Position numbers and translations under genes: made by a program. A stretch of 64,000 nt of DNA, from contig CP085323.1 in NCBI GenBank assembly GCA_022870745.1, forward strand, positions 930,001 through 994,000, written 5' to 3'. Positions 57,433 to 64,000 of the stretch are shown here, piece by piece. How positions within the stretch are numbered: position 1 is the stretch's first letter; each line of letters opens with the position of its first letter. The stretch is from Silvibacterium acidisoli. GTDB taxonomy: Bacteria > Acidobacteriota > Terriglobia > Terriglobales > Acidobacteriaceae. Below the pieces are notes generated by a model, which was given only the letters and a program-made list of their open reading frames with translations, was not told the DNA's origin and searched no databases.

Positions 57433-58967
57433 CGCAGCATCCCCTCCAACTCTTTCAGCCCGGCTTCAATCTCCTTCTCCAGATCCATCAGCTCGCGCAG
57501 GATCACCTGCGGCGGCACGTGCTCGACCTCTTCATAGACCACCTGCTTGTAGCGATTGAGGCTGAGGTCGTAGTTGTTTTCGGCGATCTCGCTCTTCGGT
57601 ACGCTGAAGCTCTGCGCGGTGCGCGGGCGCTCGCGTTCGGCTGCGTCCCGCTGCTTCCAGCGGGCGAGCGCGTCGGGCAGGTTATTCTTCGCGTGTTCGG
57701 CTTCAGTCAGCGGCTGCTTCGGGACAGCTCCCAGCTTTTCGAACGGCAGCAGCTCCTGGCGCTTGTCGTCGAGCGACCAGCCGTCGGCCTCCATGTCATA
57801 GAACCAGACCTGGTCGGTGCCGCCTGAATTTGTCTTGGTAAAGCAGAGGATGGCGGTGGAGACGCCGGCATACGGGCGGAAGGATCCCGAGGGCAGCGAG
57901 ACCACGGCGTCGAGCTTCTGGTCTTCGACCAGGATGCGGCGCAGTTCCCTGTGCGCCTTGCTCGAGCCGAAGAGCACGCCGTCGGGCACGATGACGGCGG
58001 CGCGTCCGCCGGGCTTGAGCAGGCGCAGGAAGAGCGCGAGGAAGAGCAGTTCGGTCTTCTTGGTCTTGACCACCTGCTGCAGGTCTTTCGCGACATTCTC
58101 GTGATCGAGCGAGCCGGCAAAGGGCGGATTGGCAAGCACCAGCGTGTACTTCTCGTCCTCGCCCGAGTGGTCCTGCGAGAGCGCATCGCGGCGCTGGACA
58201 TCCGGATTGTCGACGCCGTGCAGCAGCATGTTCATGCTGCCGATCCGCAGCATGGCCGCGTCATTCTCAAAGGCGTGAAAGAGGCCTTCATGGAAATGCT
58301 TGTTCAGCTTCGGATCGGCGAAGAGCCCGGCATGGTTCTCGCGCAGATATTCGCCTGCCGCCATCAGGAATCCGCAGGTGCCGGCAGCCGGGTCCACCAT
58401 CACCTCGTCCAGAACAGGCCTGGGCGCCATCATCTCCACCATGAGGCGGATGATGTGGCGCGGCGTCCGGAACTGGCCGTTGGTGCCGGAGGTAGCCAGC
58501 TTGCCCAGCATGTACTCGTAGACGTCGCCCTTGGTGTCGCGGTCGTCCATGGGCACGCTGTCGATAAGGTCGACGGCGCGGGCGATGAGCGACTCGGGGA
58601 TGGTGAAGCGGGCGTCGCGCATATAGTGCGCGTAGGTCGAGCCCTCGCCGAGCGTACGCAGCCAGGGGAAGATGTGGTCCGTGAAGCGCGTATACATCTC
58701 CTGCGCCGAGGCGTTCTTCAGGCGGCGCCAGCGGAAGTCTTCATAAGGCACGCCCTTCGGGTCGTTGCCTTCAGGAAAGATGACGCGCTCGATCGGCTTG
58801 CCTGTGTTGCGAGCCTTGTTCTCGGCAGCGGTCTGGATTTCGTCGAGGCGCTTGAGGAAGAGCAGGTAAGTGATCTGCTCGATGACATCAACCGGGTTGG
58901 CGATGCCGCCGGACCAGAAAGCGTCCCAGATACGGTCGATTTGATTGCGGATTTCACCAGTCAGCAT
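57429..58967 (-). CDS. hsdM: Type I restriction-modification DNA methyltransferase subunit M
   Basis: N6-adenine methyltransferase subunit of 512 residues. The N-terminal HsdM helical domain (RNQIDRIWDAFWSGG, then VIEQITYLLFLKRLDEI) is followed by the SAM-dependent core, with motif I VDPAAGTCGF near residues 191-200 and the catalytic NPPF motif at residues 280-283 (LVLANPPFAGS). The C-terminal part has GVSTAILCFTK. First gene of the hsdM-hsdS-hsdR operon. It is divergent from the frameshifted helicase-nuclease gene, with about 265 bp between. Confidence 0.94.
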   Translation of the reverse strand: MLTGEIRNQIDRIWDAFWSGGIANPVDVIEQITYLLFLKRLDEIQTAAENKARNTGKPIERVIFPEGNDPKGVPYEDFRWRRLKNASAQEMYTRFTDHIFPWLRTLGEGSTYAHYMRDARFTIPESLIARAVDLIDSVPMDDRDTKGDVYEYMLGKLATSGTNGQFRTPRHIIRLMVEMMAPRPVLDEVMVDPAAGTCGFLMAAGEYLRENHAGLFADPKLNKHFHEGLFHAFENDAAMLRIGSMNMLLHGVDNPDVQRRDALSQDHSGEDEKYTLVLANPPFAGSLDHENVAKDLQQVVKTKKTELLFLALFLRLLKPGGRAAVIVPDGVLFGSSKAHRELRRILVEDQKLDAVVSLPSGSFRPYAGVSTAILCFTKTNSGGTDQVWFYDMEADGWSLDDKRQELLPFEKLGAVPKQPLTEAEHAKNNLPDALARWKQRDAAERERPRTAQSFSVPKSEIAENNYDLSLNRYKQVVYEEVEHVPPQVILRELMDLEKEIEAGLKELEGMLR

Positions 58968-59232
58968 TGCATTACCACTATCTCACCAAGGTTACCGGGT
59001 ATGCATCCAGAGCCCGCCTGACCACCTGATTTCGATGCGGCAGACTAGATAGAGGATGAGTAAACAAAGATGCGCGAGTCAAAAGGTTTTAGCCTCTAAA
59101 TGACGATGTTCAAGCGCCAGATCCTGGTCGAAAAAAGTATTTACCTGCCAGTATCCAAGGAGTAAAAATAGCTATTCCCTATCTGCTTCACTTTTGCTTT
59201 TGCTCGAAACCTGCCTTTGTTCTGGAGTGACG

Positions 59233-62200
59233 TTGGAAACCCTTGACCGTGAGACTGCAACTTCCAGGCCTTCCCATCAGGATGGCATCGTCCAGCTATT
59301 CGAGGACGTCCGCCGGCGGCTCGTCGAAACCGGTACCCGCAACCGGCTGATCCATGTGAACCGGTCGACAACACGCGGGCCCGTGCTGAACCTGATCAAC
59401 GAGCGCTCGAACGATGTGTATGCAACGCTCTCCGCCCGCAAGATGATGCGCTTTCTGGCACGTGGCGTCGACAGAACCAGTGAGTCGAACGAGACCTCGC
59501 TGGCATTGCCGGATCCGGTTGAGACGATGGATCCCTCCCGTTTTACCGATGAGTTTCTGGAGACGCCGCTTGGCCCGGATGGGCTCCAGAAGAAGCTACT
59601 GAAGATTGCGCAGGAGGCGCGCACCGCCGAGGAAGAACAAGGCGTGAACATCCTCTATCTCGCACTGGGCTTCCTCACCTGGTATGAAGACAAGACTTCG
59701 CGCGTGCCGCGCGTCGCGCCGCTGATTCTGCTGCCGGTAGACCTGATCCGAAACGATCGCACATCTACATTCGACATTCGGATGCGGGAGGAAGACCTGA
59801 TCGCCAATCTTCCGCTCTCGATCCGCCTGAGGGACGACTTCGGGATCCATCTGCCGGAACTGGAGGCGGAGGAGGAGTGGACACCGGCCGGCTACTTCGA
59901 TCTGGTCGCAGCGGCGATCACGCATTGGCCTGCCTGGTCAATCGATCGGGACGCCATGCAGCTTGGATTCTTCTCCTTTTCGAAGCTGCTGATGTTCCAG
60001 GATCTTTCACCGTCCGCATGGCCGGACGGCTCACTACAGAAACATGCTCTGACGCGGGGATTGCTCTTCGAGGGCTTCGAGGGGCAGAGGATCTCCGAAG
60101 ACCTCGACAGGAATTTGGATGATGCCCTGCCGCCGGCGAAGCTCTTCCATGTAGTCGATGCCGACGCATCGCAGGCCATTGCGATTGAAGAGGTACGCTC
60201 GGGACGCAACCTTGTAATCCAGGGGCCTCCTGGAACAGGTAAGTCGCAGACGATCTGCAACATCATCGCCACCGCTGTGAGAGAAGGCAAGACAGTTCTC
60301 TTCGTAGCGGAGAAGATGGCTGCTCTCTCCGTTGTGCATGATCGGCTTGTCAAGGTCGGGCTGCGAGATGTTTGCCTGGAGCTGCATTCGAGATCTGCAA
60401 ACAAGAAGACCGTCGTCGAAGAATTGAGCAGAACATTGGACGCAGCGCAGGCTATCCCACGGGTTCCAGAAGACCCGGCTCCGCTGACAGCAGCGCGAGA
60501 CCGGCTCAATCGAATTGCAAAAACCCTACACCAGCCGATCGGCGAGTCTGGAGAGACTGGCATCGGGGTTCTTGCCCGGCAGGCGCGCTATCTCGGCATG
60601 GGATACACACCGCCGAAGTTCGCCTCGGCGAAGCTGCTCACAATGAACCGCACAGAAGAAGATCAGCTATGCCTGTTGATTGAAGAGTACGGCAAGCTCA
60701 TCACCACTCTTGGATCGCCTGAGACGAATCCTCTGCGAGCCTTACAGCGGCTCGACTTGCAGCCCACCGATCTCGCGAGGGCGACCGCGCTCCTGGAACA
60801 GACCATTGCTTCACTCGATGCGTTGGCAGCAGCAATCAAAAACTGCACCGATGCGCTCGGGCTGAGCTTGGACTGTACGGTATCCGATGCGGAAGAGATA
60901 GTCGCCCTGCTGCACCTTCTCACTTCATTGCCTGCAGAAAGTGTTCCCGCTGCGGAATCTTGCGTCGGAGTGACTGATCGTAAGCGACTGAGTGCCGCGC
61001 TGGAAGCCGGAATACGCTGGAGAGAAGCCGCAACTGCAGCCCGCGAACGATTTATGGAGCAGGCGCTCGACGCGCCGGTTTTCAATCTTCGTGCGGCAAT
61101 CGAGGCGGGACAACGGTCTTTCTTTAGCCGGCTTGGGAGAAATTACAAGCAGGCCTCAATGCAGCTCGGCGGATATCTCACTGGGCCGATACCCAAGTCA
61201 GCGGGCGAACGGCTTGCACTGGTCGAAGAGCTGCTCAGGGTACAGTCTCTTCGCAAGCAGCTCAGGGACGAAGAGGCATACTGCGCGCAGAGCCTTGGGT
61301 CGCTCTGGCGCGGCGAACAAACGGACTTCGCGCATCTGCAGCCAGTCGCTGGCTGGCTTGCCCAGGTGGAGCAGTCCACGCTGGCCGTCTCACTCGAACG
61401 CGCTGTTAAACTCTCGGAAGAGCGCCCACGGCTGAAGAACCTCGTTGCGGAACTTGAGCAGACCGCACCACCCGCACGGCAATTGCTTGAGCAGGCATGC
61501 CGTGCGCTGAGCATCGACATGACGCAGTGGACGACCGGTTCGGCCGAGGATCGGTCGCTTCGCGATACAGTGGAGTCGCTGCGCCTGCTGCGCCTCCATC
61601 TCAAGGACTACGTAGCGTGGTCGAACTCCGCACGAACACGCACCAGGATGATCGACCTCGGACTCAAGTCGATCGTTGACGATATGCACGCTGGAGTTCT
61701 CCAGCCTGGAGCAGCAGGAGTGGAGCTTCGCTTCGCACGTGCAGAGCGGCTGTGGTCTGAGGCCCGCTCGATATATCCGCTTCTCCAGGAGCTGGATGGA
61801 ATCAACCGCCATGAGCTGGTAAAGACCTTCTCCTCTCTGGAACGCGGTCACCTCCGGGATAACGTCACCCATATTCGCAACAGGCATCTGTCCCACATGC
61901 CCACGGGAGCACTCGGCGAGATGAAGATCGTGCGAGGAGAGATTGCCAAGCGACGCAGACTCATGTCTCTTCGCAAACTCATGAACAGCGCGCCGAATGC
62001 GATTCAGCGCATCAAGCCTGTGCTGCTAATGAGCCCGATCTCTGTTGCGCAGTATCTCCAGCCAGGAGTGTTCAAGTTTGATCTCCTTGTTATCGACGAG
62101 GCCAGCCAGGTGCGGCCGGAAGATGCACTCGGGGCCGTCGCGCGCGCAGACAAACTTGTCGTTGTCGGCGACCCTCGCCAGCTACCTCCTACCTCCTTCT

Positions 62201-62544
62201 TCGACAGGCTCCTGCTTGATGATGAAACTCGCGAGAATGAAGGTGGCGAGGATGAAGATCTCCTTGAAGGAGCGGCGAAGCTAGAGGAGATGGAGAGTAT
62301 CCTGACTCTCTGCGAAGCACGTGGGCTCGGCCGGCGAATGCTGAAGTGGCACTATCGCTCGAAGGACCCATCTCTCATCGAAGTTTCAAATGCCGAATTC
62401 TATGACAACGAACTCGTACTTCTTCCCTCCCCTCTCAAGAACGATCCACGGTTCGGGCTTTGCTTCACCCGCGTGTCGGGTGCGTATGACCGCGGCGGCA
62501 AGCGGACAATCGCCTCGAGGGAGAAGCGCTGGTCAGGAGAGTAG
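59233..62544 (+). CDS. DUF4011/SF1 helicase protein, N-terminal part (frameshifted)
   Basis: N-terminal part of a large defence-type protein. Residues 1-270 show the DUF4011 pattern (FEDVRRRLVETGTRNRLIHVNR). The SF1 helicase has Walker A QGPPGTGKSQT near residue 331 and VIDEASQVRPEDA near 954, then VVGDPRQLPPTSFF and HYRSKDPSLIEVSN. The frame is lost near 62508, where ...DRGGKRT runs into a short unrelated tail (IASREKRWSGE). A single extra base there would join it to the next frame (NRLEGEAL...). TTG start with GGAG 5 nt upstream; a TTG at 59194 lacks one. It lies beside type I R-M genes, as expected for a defence island. Confidence 0.8.
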   Translation: METLDRETATSRPSHQDGIVQLFEDVRRRLVETGTRNRLIHVNRSTTRGPVLNLINERSNDVYATLSARKMMRFLARGVDRTSESNETSLALPDPVETMDPSRFTDEFLETPLGPDGLQKKLLKIAQEARTAEEEQGVNILYLALGFLTWYEDKTSRVPRVAPLILLPVDLIRNDRTSTFDIRMREEDLIANLPLSIRLRDDFGIHLPELEAEEEWTPAGYFDLVAAAITHWPAWSIDRDAMQLGFFSFSKLLMFQDLSPSAWPDGSLQKHALTRGLLFEGFEGQRISEDLDRNLDDALPPAKLFHVVDADASQAIAIEEVRSGRNLVIQGPPGTGKSQTICNIIATAVREGKTVLFVAEKMAALSVVHDRLVKVGLRDVCLELHSRSANKKTVVEELSRTLDAAQAIPRVPEDPAPLTAARDRLNRIAKTLHQPIGESGETGIGVLARQARYLGMGYTPPKFASAKLLTMNRTEEDQLCLLIEEYGKLITTLGSPETNPLRALQRLDLQPTDLARATALLEQTIASLDALAAAIKNCTDALGLSLDCTVSDAEEIVALLHLLTSLPAESVPAAESCVGVTDRKRLSAALEAGIRWREAATAARERFMEQALDAPVFNLRAAIEAGQRSFFSRLGRNYKQASMQLGGYLTGPIPKSAGERLALVEELLRVQSLRKQLRDEEAYCAQSLGSLWRGEQTDFAHLQPVAGWLAQVEQSTLAVSLERAVKLSEERPRLKNLVAELEQTAPPARQLLEQACRALSIDMTQWTTGSAEDRSLRDTVESLRLLRLHLKDYVAWSNSARTRTRMIDLGLKSIVDDMHAGVLQPGAAGVELRFARAERLWSEARSIYPLLQELDGINRHELVKTFSSLERGHLRDNVTHIRNRHLSHMPTGALGEMKIVRGEIAKRRRLMSLRKLMNSAPNAIQRIKPVLLMSPISVAQYLQPGVFKFDLLVIDEASQVRPEDALGAVARADKLVVVGDPRQLPPTSFFDRLLLDDETRENEGGEDEDLLEGAAKLEEMESILTLCEARGLGRRMLKWHYRSKDPSLIEVSNAEFYDNELVLLPSPLKNDPRFGLCFTRVSGAYDRGGKRTIASREKRWSGE

Positions 62545-62597
62545 CAGAACATGCTCGAATCAACCCGGAACACTCGCTCGGTATCGCGACCTTCTCC

Positions 62598-63941
62598 GTG
62601 GCGCAGAGGAATCTCATCACCGAGTTGTTGGAACTAGCCAGACGCTCCGACACGGCACTCGACAAGTTCCTGAGCGAGACTTCGAAAGAAAGCGTCTTCG
62701 TCAAGAATATTGAAAACATCCAGGGTGACGAACGGGATGTGATCCTGATCAGCGTTTGTTACGGTCCCGCTATAGCCGGCGTCCGCCTCAGCAGCCTATC
62801 GTTCGGTCCCGTAAACGGCGAGGGCGGGGGACGAAGACTCAACGTCCTGTTCACACGCGCACGCCTGCGCTGCGAAGTCTTTGCCTCATTCGATCCTGCC
62901 GAAATTGATCTCAGCCGGGCGCGCGGCGAAGGGGTGCGGATTTTCAAGCGATACCTCGACTTCGCAAAGAGCGGCAAGCTCGAGCAAAGTGTGCCAACAG
63001 GGGAGAGTGCAGACTCCTCTCTCGAAGAAGACGTGATCGCCGTGATTCGCGAGTTTGGCTTCATCGCCGATCCGCAGGTAGGCTCGAACGGCTTTCGTAT
63101 CGATATCGGCGTACGGCATCCGTCCCGGCCCGGAAGCTACCTCTTGGCCGTCGAATGCGACGGGGCGACATATCACCATGCTTTGTGGGCGCGCGAACGC
63201 GACCGCATGCGCCAGGAAGTGCTGGAGCATCTCGGCTGGCGCTTCCACAGAATATGGAGCACCGACTGGTTCTATCGCCGCCCCGAAGAGATAGACCGAT
63301 TGAAAGAGGCCTTACTGGCTGCTCTCAGTGTGGGGACCCAGGGCTATGTCGAAGCGGACGATAGCGGATCAGAGCATGCATTAGAAATATCTGACTTTGA
63401 AGCGGACGCTCTACTCGTGGAGCAGGGTAATGTCCGTGAGATACCGATGTATACCCGGGCTGTTTTCACCGTCGATTCTTCAGCCGAACCTCATGAAGCA
63501 GACAACAGACTGTTAGAGGCAACGGTTTTAAGAATTGTGGAGGTAGAGGGTCCCATTCATGAGGACGAAATCGCACGGCGTCTCGCCGCGTGCTTTGGAA
63601 AAGAACGTGCCGGTACACGCATCGCGTCCGCTGTCAAAGCAGCACTGCGGAGAGCCTCACGACAAACTCCTCAGCTATTAACCGAGTCGCGATTCTGGTT
63701 CACAGAAAACCAGCGCCAAACACCCTCCGTACGCGACCGCTCGCTGGAAGAAGGTCCGATATTGAAAGCAGAGTACATATCCCTGCTGGAGTTCCGGGCG
63801 GCACTGGAGTATGCGCGCGATGAAAATGGAGGAGGTTCAGATGCTGACCTCATTCGTGCTGCTGCTCGTTATCTCGGGTTCCGGCGCGTAGGAGCGGACC
63901 TCCAAAAGCGAATTCAGGAAGCCATCGAATGGCATACCTGA
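62598..63941 (+). CDS. Helicase C-terminus plus REase_MTES_1575 nuclease and DUF3320 (frameshifted part)
   Basis: Continues the preceding protein in a shifted frame. In this frame, residues NRLEGEALVRRVAEHARINPEH lie upstream of the listed start, so translation alone begins at MAQRNLITELL. The first part completes the helicase (NIENIQGDERDVILISVCYG, RLNVLFTRARLRCEVF). The nuclease follows: SSLEEDVIAVIREFGF, FRIDIGVRHPSR, LAVECDGATYHHALWARERDR, LGWRFHRIWSTDWF, matching REase_MTES_1575 (PD-(D/E)xK type). A DUF3320 segment follows (IVEVEGPIHEDEIARRL, CFGKERAGTRI). Complete homologues are single proteins of 1500 residues or more. So this is a pseudogene part, a sequence error, or a programmed shift. 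Confidence 0.8.
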   Translation: MAQRNLITELLELARRSDTALDKFLSETSKESVFVKNIENIQGDERDVILISVCYGPAIAGVRLSSLSFGPVNGEGGGRRLNVLFTRARLRCEVFASFDPAEIDLSRARGEGVRIFKRYLDFAKSGKLEQSVPTGESADSSLEEDVIAVIREFGFIADPQVGSNGFRIDIGVRHPSRPGSYLLAVECDGATYHHALWARERDRMRQEVLEHLGWRFHRIWSTDWFYRRPEEIDRLKEALLAALSVGTQGYVEADDSGSEHALEISDFEADALLVEQGNVREIPMYTRAVFTVDSSAEPHEADNRLLEATVLRIVEVEGPIHEDEIARRLAACFGKERAGTRIASAVKAALRRASRQTPQLLTESRFWFTENQRQTPSVRDRSLEEGPILKAEYISLLEFRAALEYARDENGGGSDADLIRAAARYLGFRRVGADLQKRIQEAIEWHT

Positions 63942-64000
63942 AGCCAGTGCAAGCTGCAAGAACGAAGTCTTACTCCACAACCTAAGCCTCTTCTTATCCG

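Noticed and set aside
57951-59021. 356-codon plus-strand frame opposite hsdM
   Set aside because: Antisense to the motif-complete methyltransferase gene; no recognisable domain.
1-64000. CRISPR arrays, insertion sequences, rRNA or tRNA genes
   Set aside because: I looked for regularly spaced repeats, transposase motifs and RNA signatures and saw none that hold up.

Overview
The window reads as a chromosomal segment of an Acidobacteriota (Terriglobia-type) bacterium. This rests on an ADOP-type orphan permease (a family named for its expansion in Acidobacteria) paired with a PadR repressor, large IPT/TIG-repeat lipoproteins, many secreted carbohydrate-active enzymes, and moderately high GC. 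The assignment is an inference from gene content; no rRNA or tRNA gene is present to confirm it.

Layout. (1) 1-7265: an L-rhamnose catabolic locus. rhaT (cut by the window edge) is divergent from rhaI, an unusual IclR-HTH/periplasmic-binding-protein fusion regulator, a bifunctional rhamnulose-1-phosphate aldolase/dehydrogenase and rhaB. (2) 7313-13121, minus: a CzcB-CzcA-CzcC heavy-metal RND efflux operon ending in a previously unmarked 49-aa single-helix membrane protein, with a divergent histidine kinase/NarL-type response regulator pair at 13375-15403. (3) 15458-18552, minus: ADOP permease plus PadR repressor behind a perfect 35-bp palindrome. (4) 18790-22773: a PQQ dehydrogenase divergent from a LytS/LytTR-type two-component pair. 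(5) 22963-27711, minus: secreted GH31 glycosidase, LacI regulator and a two-helix membrane protein. (6) 28090-34790: a stand-alone condensation-domain acyltransferase, an XRE-cupin regulator divergent from aceE across a 30-bp palindrome, a DinB protein and a LysR regulator. (7) 34915-41695: two lipoproteins that look like extracytoplasmic glycoside hydrolases, an SDR, an exported Gfo/Idh/MocA oxidoreductase and an exported alpha/beta hydrolase. (8) 42172-47522: a redox/reactive-chlorine-like cluster with an AraC regulator, an MBL-fold protein missing several metal ligands, RclC-like and RclA-like proteins and a small hydrolase. (9) 47806-52200, minus: a 1464-aa IPT/beta-propeller lipoprotein with an internal duplication. 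(10) 52850-63941: a defence island with type I restriction-modification (hsdM-hsdS-hsdR) next to a DUF4011/SF1 helicase/REase/DUF3320 protein split by a frameshift.

The metabolic theme is uptake and breakdown of plant or microbial polysaccharide sugars (rhamnose, GH31, GH-A-like and GH43-like lipoproteins, PQQ sugar oxidation), with stress and defence modules between. The observations most worth a second look are the chimeric rhamnose regulator, the 49-aa protein at the end of the czc operon, three long palindromic operators or hairpins, the metal-ligand-depleted MBL protein in the rcl-like cluster, two hidden or frameshifted reading frames in apparent gaps (44420-44741 minus, 52298-52696 plus), and the frameshifted helicase-nuclease beside the type I R-M operon.
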